Positions 34,476 to 43,107 of a stretch of DNA of 64,000 nucleotides are shown one piece after another. The stretch is from Ktedonobacter sp. SOSP1-85 (GTDB lineage: Bacteria; Chloroflexota; Ktedonobacteria; Ktedonobacterales; Ktedonobacteraceae). The notes below the pieces were generated by a model, which worked only from the letters and a program-made list of their open reading frames with translations, had not been told where the DNA came from and searched no databases. The DNA is taken from positions 310,001 through 374,000 of the forward strand of contig NZ_BNJI01000003.1 in the NCBI RefSeq assembly GCF_016587415.1. The letters run 5' to 3'. Position 1 is the stretch's first letter, and each line of letters starts with the position of its first letter. The position numbers and the translations under genes were made by a program.

Positions 34476-34541
34476 TTGACAGGCTTCTCTTTCTCGTCTA
34501 TTATCTAAGTAATTACTTAGATAATAGACGAGAAAGAGAAG
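34476..34541 (+). promoter_or_regulatory. consensus promoter overlapping a 58-bp perfect palindrome
   Basis: TTGACA (34476-34481), 17-base spacer, TATTAT (34499-34504). From 34484 to 34541 every base pairs with its mirror partner around the centre AAGTAA|TTACTT, a 58-bp perfect palindrome with no spacer. It covers the spacer, the -10, the start of transcription (about 34511) and the purine-rich ribosome site before the TetR ATG at 34548. It is the natural operator of that TetR. Confidence 0.92.
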
Positions 34542-34547
34542 AACCAT

Positions 34548-35237
34548 ATGGCTGAAGCTGGAAGCAAACGAGGACGAATGCGTGATGCCAGGCTGGCACA
34601 GGAGGTGATCCTGGATGCTGCGGAAGCGATCTTCGCTGAACATGGCTTCGATGGGGCCCGCATCGACGCGATCGCGAGAGCGTCGGGGTACAACGTGAGT
34701 TTGCTCTTTCAATACTTTGAGGACAAGCTTGGCCTCTATACTGAGGTGCTCAAGCGCACTGACCGAGATCTGGGCGCCCTTCAGGCTCGTGTCCTTGCCC
34801 CTTTGTTTGAGCAGGATACGGGCTCGATCCCTGCCCAAAGGTTCAAAGCCTTTCTGACTGTTGTGGTACAAACCATCTTTGCATATCTCCTGAACCATCC
34901 CCGCTTTCTGCGTATCTTGACCTGGGAAATGGCTGAGGGCTGGCAGACGTACAAACAGATCGCCTCCCAGTTGCCGCGCAAAGATCAGGAGCAGTTCGAG
35001 CTATTTTTTCAACAGGCGGAACAAGCCGGGCTGCTGCGCTCCAGTTTCACACCGCTGATCCAGTTGGCAATGATTACCCCGATCTGTCAGTCCTATCTGG
35101 CCTCTCTGCCCTTGTACCAGACGATGCTCCCAGAGGAAGATGTCTCCTCGGAGGAAGCGCTCGCCCGCGCCCGCGAGCACCTGGTGACGCTCATCGTGGC
35201 TGGCATGCTCATCGAACTCCCAGAGCCAAACACCTAG
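34548..35237 (+). CDS. TetR-family regulator (autoregulated)
   Basis: 229 residues. TetR HTH: AEAIFAEHGFDGARIDAIARASGYNVSLLFQYFEDKLGLY (about residues 24-63), then an all-helical sensor domain with FLRILTWEMAEGWQTY near residue 120. The N-terminal basic stretch GSKRGRMRDA may add DNA contacts. The promoter and ribosome site are embedded in a 58-bp palindrome directly upstream, so strong self-repression is expected. A glycosyltransferase remnant follows, suggesting that this regulator once controlled macrolide- or lipid-type glycosylation; its present target is unknown. Confidence 0.88.
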   Translation: MAEAGSKRGRMRDARLAQEVILDAAEAIFAEHGFDGARIDAIARASGYNVSLLFQYFEDKLGLYTEVLKRTDRDLGALQARVLAPLFEQDTGSIPAQRFKAFLTVVVQTIFAYLLNHPRFLRILTWEMAEGWQTYKQIASQLPRKDQEQFELFFQQAEQAGLLRSSFTPLIQLAMITPICQSYLASLPLYQTMLPEEDVSSEEALARAREHLVTLIVAGMLIELPEPNT

Positions 35238-35274
35238 CCATCGCCGAAGAGATCAGCCCGCGTTTTTTTAGCAG

Positions 35275-35730
35275 TGATTTGAAGCATTCGGGGAGCAATC
35301 GTGGCAAGTCGTCCTCTCGCTTGGCAGGCAGGTTAAGTCAGCCTCGCTTGGTCCCATCCCAGAGAATGTGCTGCTTGCTCCCTTTGTGCCGCAGTTGGAG
35401 ATCCCGCCGCGTGCTCGCGTCTTTGTCACCCATGGTGGAGTAAACAGTGTGATGGAGAGCCTCTCGTATGGTGTGCCGATGGTGGTAATCCCCCAGGAGA
35501 CGCTGGATCAAATGATCACCGCACGACGCCTGGCTGAACTGGGGTTGAGCCTCGCGCTTGCACAGGCGGAAATCACGGTGGGCAGGTTCCGTGAGGCTGT
35601 CGAACGCGTTGCCACCGGCGAAACGATTCACCAGAATGGCAAACACATGCAACGCCTCGCGCGCGAAGCAGGTGGATATCGGCGTGCGGTGGAAGCGATC
35701 ATGCACTTTGCACAGGAACGTACCAGGTAA
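35275..35730 (+). pseudogene. MGT-type glycosyltransferase, C-terminal third
   Basis: The frame begins after a stop with EAFGEQSWQVVLSLG, NVLLAPFVPQLEIPPRARVF, then the donor-binding motif VTHGGVNSVMESLSYGVPMVV and ETLDQMITARRLAELG, which is the UDP-sugar-binding C-domain of the macrolide/UGT glycosyltransferase family. The acceptor-binding N-domain is missing and no start codon precedes the first conserved part. It is a truncated gene next to the TetR regulator. Confidence 0.75.
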
Positions 35731-35830
35731 CACTACGCGGGAAGACGGTCGTGGCAGGCTCCAGTCCACCAGCACGACGGTAGCCTTTGCTCGAGAAGAG
35801 AACGACAAGATCTCATCCGGGAGGAGAAAC

Positions 35831-36748
35831 ATGAACAGATCAGAGAACGACACGAGAACAGACGACAAGCAGCACCAGACACACGGGACGGTAGCGGGGA
35901 CCATCTTTGGATGGATCTTCCGTTTGCTTCGAGGGCTGCTGAGGAGAGGTGGCCGACAAGGCAGCAGAGTGGTCGTGACAGGAGCTCCTGCTGGCACAGT
36001 CAAAGCCATCGTCGCCTGTCTGGGAGCCAGCGCGACTGATGCAGCGGGTAGCTACGACTGGATACGAGACCTGGCGCAACGGCCTCAAAACACATCTCTG
36101 CGTTTTTACCGCTTCGCCGAAGGGGGAGATCTCGCCTACAATGGTCTCCAGCGCGTGCCTGCCATCATCAACTCCCATCCAGACTACGTGATCGTGCTGC
36201 TTGGGGAGAATGATGTGCTGGCCTTGATTGCACCGAAACACGCCCAGTTTGTGCGCCTGACCAAACATCTCCCAGCCGAACCTTCTCCGCAGTGGTTCCG
36301 CGAGGCGATGCAAACGGTGGTCCGGCGCCTCAAGGGTGAGACGCAAGCCGCCGTCGCCCTCTGCTCGCTGATCCCTCTTGGGGAGGATCCGAACTCAGCG
36401 AATCCTTTCCAGGCCGAAGCCAATCGGCGCATTGAGGAGTACAGCGCCATCATCAAGGACATCGCGCGGGAGGAAAAGGTGGGCTATATTCCCCTCTATG
36501 AGCGGATGCACGAACTCATTCTCGCGTCCCCTGGTCGCGCCTTCACGAGCTTCGACTTTCTCCCGCTCTATCGTGATATATTCCGGCAGTTTGTCTTACA
36601 CAAAAGTAATGATGAAATTGGACAACTCAACGGTTGGCGCTTTCATCGCGACGGTCTTCACTTGAATAGCAGAAGTGGGAAACTGCTGGCCGACCTGGTG
36701 CAGGAGTTCCTCCTCAGCACAAAAAACGATGGGGACGGCTCCAGATGA
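35831..36748 (+). CDS. SGNH/GDSL-like hydrolase lacking an obvious block I serine
   Basis: 305 residues from the ATG at 35831 (GGAGGAG six bases upstream); the frame opening at 35558 is not used. After a basic-hydrophobic stretch (GTIFGWIFRLLRGLLRRGG) comes the SGNH core: VVVTGAPAGTV in place of block I (GDS), LAYNGLQ block II, VLLGENDVLAL block III and HRDGLHLNSRSG block V with the Asp-His pair. The nucleophile Ser expected in block I is replaced by GAPAG, so catalysis is doubtful, or a nearby residue may substitute. Related bacterial proteins act on acylated sugars or lipids. Confidence 0.72.
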   Translation: MNRSENDTRTDDKQHQTHGTVAGTIFGWIFRLLRGLLRRGGRQGSRVVVTGAPAGTVKAIVACLGASATDAAGSYDWIRDLAQRPQNTSLRFYRFAEGGDLAYNGLQRVPAIINSHPDYVIVLLGENDVLALIAPKHAQFVRLTKHLPAEPSPQWFREAMQTVVRRLKGETQAAVALCSLIPLGEDPNSANPFQAEANRRIEEYSAIIKDIAREEKVGYIPLYERMHELILASPGRAFTSFDFLPLYRDIFRQFVLHKSNDEIGQLNGWRFHRDGLHLNSRSGKLLADLVQEFLLSTKNDGDGSR

Positions 36749-36805
36749 GTGTGCTCAACACTCTCTTAGGGGATATGTAATGGTCATCTGCTACCACTTG
36801 TCACG

Positions 36806-37063
36806 TGGCGGGATTGGAGCCGCAGAGAGCACCGGCAGGCAGGCATACGGCTCTTGCGCCATCAACACGTGGAGATCCGGGTGGAAGCTGGGGACGCTGC
36901 CATTCCAGTCGGCATTCCTCCAGCTCTTTCCCGTGCCGAGCGTATTCATGCTCAGTTTTCGTGGACAAAGCGGCTGGCTCGCAATGCACGTCCCGAAACG
37001 GCTCGTCTGGTCATCATTCAACTCTTTGGGGTTTCGGATCTCGTTGCCACCTTGATGGGTTGA
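36806..37063 (+). pseudogene. unidentified C-terminal coding remnant (possibly transposase)
   Basis: A frame without start reads WRDWSRREHRQAGIRLLRHQ then ALSRAERIHAQFSWTKRLAR and ends LVIIQLFGVSDLVATLMG. It has the look of the conserved end of a large DDE transposase group whose N-terminus may be the fragment at 59711; that link is a guess. Confidence 0.35.
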
Positions 37064-37134
37064 TCCTTGCGTCTTCCTACTCCGAACGCGAGCGCGGACG
37101 AGAGAGAGCAATCAGCTCCATTGGGAGGCTGGGA

Positions 37135-37560
37135 TCAGGCAGAGAGATAGAGTTGGAGCGCTCTTTCGCCCGCCTGAGCAAAGATCCCATCCTGGCTGGA
37201 TCGCGCACCACTCACTCCAATGGCTCCGACCACCTGTTCTCCAACGTATAAGAGAAGTCCACCTTCAACGGGGACCATACCAGGCACCCCCAGGACGGCC
37301 ATGTTCCCTTTGTCAAGAAGCTCTTCATGGAATTTGGTTGGTCGGCGAAAATGCACAGCGTGGACGGCCTTCGCAAGTGCCATATCCACACTCGCGTTGG
37401 CATTCTCATCCATCCGTTGGAAATAGAGCAGACGACCACTGTCATCCACAATGGCGATAGCCACAGAACATTCATTTTTGACAGCTTCGTTTTCTGCCGC
37501 TGCCGCAATCGCTTTGGCCGCTGCAAGTGTGAGAACCGGTTTCGTTGGCAGTTGAGTCAT
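37135..37560 (-). CDS. GlcG/HbpS-family haem-binding protein
   Basis: About 141 residues from ATG 37560 (MTQLPTKPVLTLAAAKAIAAAA). The family pattern is complete: AIAIVDDSGRLLYFQRMDENANASVDMALAKAVHAV, then VPGMVPVEGGLLLYVGEQVVGAIGVSGA, and a C-terminal AQAGERALQLYL helix. HbpS/GlcG proteins bind haem or cobalamin and sit in sensory or glycolate loci. The N-terminal extension to 37659 has no conserved content and is not used. There is no partner gene; the neighbours are relics. Confidence 0.83.
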   Translation of the reverse strand: MTQLPTKPVLTLAAAKAIAAAAENEAVKNECSVAIAIVDDSGRLLYFQRMDENANASVDMALAKAVHAVHFRRPTKFHEELLDKGNMAVLGVPGMVPVEGGLLLYVGEQVVGAIGVSGARSSQDGIFAQAGERALQLYLSA

Positions 37561-37770
37561 GAGATATCCATTCTTTCTTTCAGGATCGAACACAGAAAAA
37601 TCCAACGACGCGAGCATATCAGCAGACGTCTTGAAGGATCCCCGTTCTCTTGAGAGCATACCTCATCCTTCTCGCAAGATCAAGCAGCTTTCGCCCCCTC
37701 TTTGCCGACTAGGTGATTGGTTGAGGGCACATGCTACAGTGGGTACGGGTGTAGCGATTGGTCGCCTCAT

Positions 37771-38064
37771 ATGATCCTAGTCACCTACAGCAACATCTTC
37801 TGTCAGAATGGCTATGTCTTCCGCGAGGCCAACCCGTATGATCAGGTCTGTGTGACTCCAGATCAGCGGACGCAGGTTTACTATGATAATTACTATGCGC
37901 CCTATCGCGTCGATCCCAATGGAGCCTATGGGCCAAAGACCTGTGTCAATGGCTACGTCTGGCGTAATGGCTTTGGTGGAGATTATGTCTGCGTCACACC
38001 TGCCGAGCGTTCTCAAGTCGCCTATGACAACAGCCAGAGCGCTTTGCGTATTCTAGCTCAGTAG
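37771..38064 (+). CDS. small Cys-containing tandem-repeat protein
   Basis: About 97 residues consisting of two tandem copies of a 35-40-residue unit: FCQNGYVFREANPYDQVCVT with PDQRTQVYYDN, and TCVNGYVWRNGFGGDYVCVT with PAERSQVAYDN. Each unit has two Cys, a GYV(F/W)R turn and a VCVTP-x-x-R box; similar units occur in secreted actinobacterial proteins. Here no signal peptide is visible. ATG 37771 or a GTG at 37717 could start it, so it may be a 5'-deleted gene. Disulfide-linked extracellular repeats are inferred. Confidence 0.55.
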   Translation: MILVTYSNIFCQNGYVFREANPYDQVCVTPDQRTQVYYDNYYAPYRVDPNGAYGPKTCVNGYVWRNGFGGDYVCVTPAERSQVAYDNSQSALRILAQ

Positions 38065-38266
38065 CCCGGTCCGTGTTGAGCCAGAGAGGAGTGGGTGGTG
38101 CGTTCGGGCACGAGTCCGCCAGGGGAGAGAGCAGGAGAGAAACCATACTCCTTTCCTGCTCTCTTCATGAGTTCACGCCGACCGCAGGACCTGTCGCATT
38201 TTTGGGCGAGGAATGGTCACCAAGAATGTGCCAGATCGACAATTCCAGCAATTTTTGCTCGTGAAT

Positions 38267-38511
38267 TTACAACTGCCGATTACGTCTGTGATCGGGATGT
38301 ACCATACCGTAGATCTCGATCTCTGAGTCAGGCCGGAGGTGTTGGAGGTAGGCGAAGCCGGTGAGGGTGTCTCCCTGATCATGGAGTAACTGTGCTGGTT
38401 TGTTTCCTGATGGTGCAAGCATCTCTTCCAGGGAAACGAGAAAGTCCACCCCTTCATACAGGCGATAATTCTCGATCAGCCTGGTTATGTTTGCTCGATC
38501 ACTTGCAATAA
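38267..38511 (-). pseudogene. GNAT acetyltransferase N-terminal fragment
   Basis: The frame, open from a stop near 38535, reads VIASDRANITRLIENYRLYE, GVDFLVSLEEMLAPSG, DTLTGFAYLQHLRPDSEIEI and YGMVHPDHRR, which is the start of a GNAT domain up to the acetyl-CoA loop. It then runs into NRQL and a stop. The acetyl-CoA-binding glycines are lost. Confidence 0.6.
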
Positions 38512-38651
38512 CCTCTGTTTTAATTTCGCCTGTTACACTATGTTGAATTCATATTTTCTTCCTTTTATCGTATGTGTGTCCCGTTGCCATCATTTCCTCA
38601 CTTCTTCTTCGACTCTTCACATTCAGTTTATTGAGTCATCCAAACCGGGAC

Positions 38652-38753
38652 AAGTACAAAGGGGCAGTGAACCGGCTGAAATTGATCAAACGGAGCATGT
38701 ATGGGCGTGCGAAGTTCGATTTACTGCGCATACGAGTGCTGTGTGCAGCCTGA
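38652..38753 (+). pseudogene. ISL3-family transposase C-terminal fragment
   Basis: 33 codons, KYKGAVNRLKLIKRSMYGRA followed by KFDLLRIRVLCAA and a stop, align with the end of the intact ISL3 transposase at 57120-57210 (VEAQVNCLKLQKRIVFGRAN then FDLLRLRVL). Everything upstream is gone. Confidence 0.75.
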
Positions 38754-38995
38754 TGCTGAGATGGAAAGGAGATTGAGGAAGCTCTGGCTTGACAAGACCA
38801 GTCGCCAGAAGAACGTTTCTGCCCTTCCATTGTTGGGCTTATCACTAACTTTGCGTCAGAACCCGAAAAACAACGTTAAGCGATAGGGTGTCTCCCCAGG
38901 TCCATTCTCGCTGGTTTGAACTGATCAATTTCTGCAGTTCAGGATACCAGACTCTTCAATTTACACACAAGTCAGTATACCGCCGTTCTAACTGA

Positions 38996-41683
38996 TCACT
39001 CCCAAAGGTCGCGGTGGTCGAGATCACTGAGTGAGGAGTTGATGTGCAGATCGTGCTCGGGTGGAGCGCTGTGGCTCGCCTCTTGAGGTGTAATGCGGAT
39101 CTCCTCTCGCAAGTGCGTTGTGCTGACAACATCGAGGAGTTCTTCTCCATTGTGAGGAAAAGGCCCTCCATCCTGCATGATGCCTCGCGCTTCTTCTAAC
39201 TGAGCAGCAAGTGCGCGTGAGACAACCGTTTGAGGGTGTGTGTCTCCCAAAGACCGCAAACGGATCTGAAGGGCACGTTTGGTCAGAGCATAAGCCTCGC
39301 TCATATTGCCCTGAAACTGGTGAAAGAGAGCCAGGTCGTGAAGCGTTTGTGCTGTCTTCGGATGATCCTGGCCAAGACGCTGTTCACGGATCTGCAATGC
39401 GCGCTGGAACAGGGCCTCGGCTTGTTCATATTGGCCCTGTTCTTGGCAGAGAAGCGCCAGACCATGTAGGGGATACGCGATTGCGTGATGCTTCGGCCCA
39501 AGCGCTTGCTCAGCAATAGCAAGGGCTCGCTGATACAGCACCTCGGCCTGCGTCGAGTTGCCCCACTCGCGGTAGAGATCAGCCAGGCTCACAAGCGTAA
39601 AAGCCACATCTGGATGTGCTGGGCCTAAGGCCTGTTCCTCGATGCGCACTGCCCGCTGGAAAAGCGATTCCGCCAGTTCATACTTGCCCTGCTCCCGATA
39701 GAGGTCGCCCAGATTGCTGAGTGGGCCCGCCACCCGAAAATGCTCCGGCCCCCATGCCCGTTCGCGGATCTGTAGCGCTCGTTGATATACTCCCTCTGCC
39801 AGCTCATACTTGCCTTGTTCGTAGTAGACATTTCCCAGCCGGTTGAGCGACAAGGCAACCTCCAGATGCTCTAGACCCCGAGCCTGCTCCCGGATCTGCA
39901 GCGCTCGTTGCTGCAACGGCTCGGCCAACTCGTACTTGCCCTGCTCATAGTAGACCATCGCGAGTCCTTCGAGGGGGTACGCTACTTCCGGATGCTCCGG
40001 CCCCAACGCCTGTTCCAGAACGTACGAAGCTTCCTGAAACAGCGGTTTTGCCTGCGCATAGTTGCCCAAGAGTCGATAGAGATAGGCAAGCTTGCTCTGC
40101 AAAGAGGCAACGTTGGGATGTTCCAGACCAAACAACTGGATCTGGATCTGGAGCGCTTGTTGATACAGCGATTTCGCTCGTTCATACTGGGACCTCTGGT
40201 CCAAATAGTCTGCCGCCTTCAGGAGTAGCTCAGCGAATTCCTGGTTCTGGAGGCAAGCAGGGAGCGCGGCGGCACAGGTTATCACGTGGGGAAGCAGTCG
40301 TTCACAGGGCTCCCATATTTTTGTCCCGGTGTCACTCGTGACTGCCGGAAAGGCCGCATTGAGCAGGTGGACCACGCGCTGCTGCCACTGCATGTGTTCT
40401 CGTTCGCTCATCCCTTCCTGCAGAATCACCTGGACCAGGCGGTGCAGCGAGAGCATTTGCGTCTCGGGCTGCCGTTGCACCAGCGAGAAGTTCCGCAACG
40501 CAGCGATTGCCTGATCGAATTGGTAGAGATCTGTGACAAAGGGATCAGCAGTTCCTTCGGAAGAGGCGGTTCCATCAAGAAAGAATTCCTCAGGAATACC
40601 TTCCGGTGCAAGAAAAGCGCACAAACACAACAAATCAGCGGCGAGAGAATGTTGTTGCCTCGCTTGTTCGAGGGCCAAACGAAAGGTGGTGGTGACGGGG
40701 TGAGGATGATCGCGCCCCGCGGTTCCTCGCCGTCCCAGCAGTGGGGTCCGTTGTTGCTGATACCGTTGCAAGTAGTCGCTCAGACCGCATCCTGCTTCTT
40801 CGATATAGGCGCCAGCCTGGTCGAGGGCCAGGGGTAATCCTCCCATCACCTTGACGAGTTCCTGGGCAGTCCCCCACTCAGAAGGGTGTGGTTTGCTCTC
40901 GTCAGACCTCATTTCTTTGTTGAGATGAGCACGTCGCAAAACAAACGCTGCACCCTCATCGAGCGTCATGGGTGACAACTCAAGGCTATGAGCCAGGGTT
41001 CCCAGCGAGGAGCGGCGTGTTGTGATGAGAATGGCTCCCTGACGGGCCGGAGGGAGAAAGGAATAAAGCAGTTCCGGGTCCTCGACGTTATCCCAGATCA
41101 ACAACCATGTACCATTCGTGGTCAGCCAGTGCTGTACCGCTGCCACCATCCGTTGCTGATCGCTGTCTCCACGCTCCGGGAGTTGGAGGTGTCCGGCAAT
41201 GCGACCCAGACTCGCCAGGATGCTCTCAACCGTTTCCCCCTCAATCCAGAAGATCGCACTATACTCCAGGGCGTAACGATATGCATACTCCAGGGCGATC
41301 TGGGTTTTGCCAATCCCGCCAAGCCCATATAATGCATAGGATTGGGTGAGGGCCACCGCATGGTCCGTATGCAGGCGCTGATGCAACTGGTCAAGCAAGG
41401 CATCTCGTCCGGTAAAGAACACATTGCGTTGATAGGGCACAGACCAGTGAGGCGAAAGCGCGGTCAGACTGGCTTCGAGAAGCTGTCGTGTTTCTGCTTC
41501 GCTCAGTCCAAGCAAACGCCCCAGTTCCAGGACGACACTTTTCCTCTCAGGGAGGTAGTTGCCCTGTTCCCAGGACCAGATGGTATTGTGATGCACGCCC
41601 AACTGCTCAGCCAACACCCTTTGACTGAGACGTTTGCGCTTGCGAAACGCCTTGAGTATATCTCCGAATGGTGAGATGAGCAT
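38996..41683 (-). CDS. HTH-NB-ARC-TPR STAND protein (intact)
   Basis: 895 residues from ATG 41683 (frame opens at ATG 41731, 16 codons earlier). Full XRE HTH at about 8-60 (FGDILKAFRKRKRLSQRVLA...TIWSWEQG), FTGRDALLDQLHQRLH, P-loop GLGGIGKTQ at 120-128, Walker B LLIWDNVEDPELLY near 197, ILITTRRSSLG, GLPLALDQAGAYIEE near 285, MHD-like MLSLHRLVQ near 415. From about 500 to 845 come eight 42-residue TPRs (GKYELAEPLQQRAL). The HTH suggests a ligand-gated transcription factor of the AfsR/MalT kind or a DNA-bound sensor. No effector domain or partner gene is seen. An inverted repeat at 41734 may be its own operator. Confidence 0.85.
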   Translation of the reverse strand: MLISPFGDILKAFRKRKRLSQRVLAEQLGVHHNTIWSWEQGNYLPERKSVVLELGRLLGLSEAETRQLLEASLTALSPHWSVPYQRNVFFTGRDALLDQLHQRLHTDHAVALTQSYALYGLGGIGKTQIALEYAYRYALEYSAIFWIEGETVESILASLGRIAGHLQLPERGDSDQQRMVAAVQHWLTTNGTWLLIWDNVEDPELLYSFLPPARQGAILITTRRSSLGTLAHSLELSPMTLDEGAAFVLRRAHLNKEMRSDESKPHPSEWGTAQELVKVMGGLPLALDQAGAYIEEAGCGLSDYLQRYQQQRTPLLGRRGTAGRDHPHPVTTTFRLALEQARQQHSLAADLLCLCAFLAPEGIPEEFFLDGTASSEGTADPFVTDLYQFDQAIAALRNFSLVQRQPETQMLSLHRLVQVILQEGMSEREHMQWQQRVVHLLNAAFPAVTSDTGTKIWEPCERLLPHVITCAAALPACLQNQEFAELLLKAADYLDQRSQYERAKSLYQQALQIQIQLFGLEHPNVASLQSKLAYLYRLLGNYAQAKPLFQEASYVLEQALGPEHPEVAYPLEGLAMVYYEQGKYELAEPLQQRALQIREQARGLEHLEVALSLNRLGNVYYEQGKYELAEGVYQRALQIRERAWGPEHFRVAGPLSNLGDLYREQGKYELAESLFQRAVRIEEQALGPAHPDVAFTLVSLADLYREWGNSTQAEVLYQRALAIAEQALGPKHHAIAYPLHGLALLCQEQGQYEQAEALFQRALQIREQRLGQDHPKTAQTLHDLALFHQFQGNMSEAYALTKRALQIRLRSLGDTHPQTVVSRALAAQLEEARGIMQDGGPFPHNGEELLDVVSTTHLREEIRITPQEASHSAPPEHDLHINSSLSDLDHRDLWE

Positions 41684-41733
41684 AAAACGGTGTCTACTTC
41701 TCTCCTCACAAGAACGGTCACACAAAATCATAG

Positions 41734-41758
41734 AGAATCACAGCAGTACTGTGATTCT
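41734..41758. promoter_or_regulatory. inverted repeat upstream of the intact STAND gene
   Basis: AGAATCACAG-CAGTA-CTGTGATTCT, perfect 10-bp arms, three bases before the upstream ATG at 41731. It is a candidate site for the HTH of the STAND protein itself. Confidence 0.55.
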
Positions 41759-42192
41759 GCTATTGTAGCATAGAACAGAGAAATTATCCAAAAACAACGA
41801 GGTGATATCTTGTCTCGAAAAACGATAGGAACTTTGTATGCTGTGAGTTGCATGCTTGAACTGATTGCCGCGTCTTTTCTCGAAAGGGGGCCTATTCTCA
41901 CTGTGCTTTGTGCCTTCGCCGGCTGGGTAAGAGGGAGAAGCGCTCATCATATGGGCAAAGAACACGAATTGGGAAGCCGGGAGAGAGGTCACCTGGCGTT
42001 GACCTGAAGGCAATTGATCCGAGCCATGCTGGAGAGCCACACCTTTCAACAAGTAAGTGCAGGGTCGTCTCCGCCAGTAAAACGGGCGATGGCGTACTGT
42101 TTAGTTTACTTCGTGCTGTTCATACCAAAGGGGAGATCGCTCTGCAGGATGGGCGATACAGAGACCCAAAAAAGGAGAAAGAAGAAGAGAGG
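41759..42192. other. 434-bp intergenic region
   Basis: Separates the divergent STAND and SDR genes. The open frame from 41908 leads into the SDR but has no SDR-like content before 42193. Purine-rich sequence directly before 42193 supplies the ribosome site. No further signal recognised. Confidence 0.45.
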
Positions 42193-43056
42193 ATGAACAC
42201 ATTTCAAGGAAAAGTCGCGGTGATTACCGGCGCAGCCAGCGGCATTGGTCGCGCCCTGGCCGAACGCTGCATTCAGGAAGGTATGAAGGTCGTCCTGGCT
42301 GATGTCGAAGAGCAAGCCCTTCAGCAAACCAGCCGCGAACTCACCGCTCAGGGTGCCGAAATGCTCGCCGTACAGACCAATGTCTCACAGGCTGAAGATG
42401 TCGAAAGGCTTGCGCAAAAAGCGTTCGAGACCTATTCAGCGGTGCATCTGCTGTTCAACAATGCGGGCGTCGGAGCAGGCAAGACCGCCTGGGAAAGCAC
42501 CCTGGCCGATTGGGAATGGGTACTGGGCGTCAATCTCTACGGAGTCATTCATGGCATTCGCTCCTTTGTACCGAGGATGCTTGAGAGCGGAGCTGAGGGC
42601 TACATTGTCAATACTGCCTCGATGGCGGGTCTGACCTCCAGCCCCGGTCTGAGTGTGTACATGGCGAGCAAACACGCGGTCGTGAGCCTGACTGAAACAC
42701 TCTACCATGAACTGACCCTCAGAGAGTCCAACATCGGGGTCTCGGTTCTGTGTCCCGGCTTCGTGAAGACGCGCATTCAGGACGCGGAACGCAATCGCCC
42801 GGCGCGCTTGCAGAATGCACCAGATGTACCTGTTTTCCACGAGCAAAAGGCATCGCGGGAAGAGCAGGAGGGTGGGCAACTGTTGCAGCAAGCCATTCGC
42901 GAGGGGATGTCTCCCCAGCAGCTCGCCGACATGACCTTTGCTGCTATGCGCGAGGATCGTTTCTATATCTATCCGCCTGAATTCAAAGGGGGCATTCAGG
43001 TTCACATGGAAGATATTCTGACACCGCGCAATCCCACTCTGCTGTTGCCGAAATAA
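42193..43056 (+). CDS. short-chain dehydrogenase/reductase
   Basis: 287 residues from ATG 42193 (AGAGAGG upstream). Classical SDR marks: TGAASGIGR cofactor loop at residues 12-20, LLFNNAGVG near 86, NTASMAG near 140 with the catalytic Ser region, YMASKHA (YxxxK) near 157 and PGFVKTRI near 187. ADVEEQAL after the second strand suggests NAD(H) preference. The C-terminal extension with PPEFKGGIQVHMEDIL is as in the larger SDRs acting on ketones or hydroxyacyl substrates. It is followed by a membrane protein gene 52 bases downstream on the same strand. Confidence 0.87.
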   Translation: MNTFQGKVAVITGAASGIGRALAERCIQEGMKVVLADVEEQALQQTSRELTAQGAEMLAVQTNVSQAEDVERLAQKAFETYSAVHLLFNNAGVGAGKTAWESTLADWEWVLGVNLYGVIHGIRSFVPRMLESGAEGYIVNTASMAGLTSSPGLSVYMASKHAVVSLTETLYHELTLRESNIGVSVLCPGFVKTRIQDAERNRPARLQNAPDVPVFHEQKASREEQEGGQLLQQAIREGMSPQQLADMTFAAMREDRFYIYPPEFKGGIQVHMEDILTPRNPTLLLPK

Positions 43057-43107
43057 GAGACGAACAATCTGATTGACGTGGAAACAATGAACAAAGGAAA
43101 TACTATC

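Noticed and set aside
34484..34541. 58-bp palindrome as a terminator or CRISPR repeat
   Set aside because: It lies on a consensus promoter upstream of a gene, has no T-run and occurs once.
35558..35830. N-terminal extension of the SGNH-like protein
   Set aside because: It overlaps the glycosyltransferase remnant in another frame; GGAGGAG marks the ATG at 35831.
41908..42192. N-terminal extension of the SDR
   Set aside because: No SDR-like content, and a ribosome site plus ATG at 42193 gives a standard SDR start.
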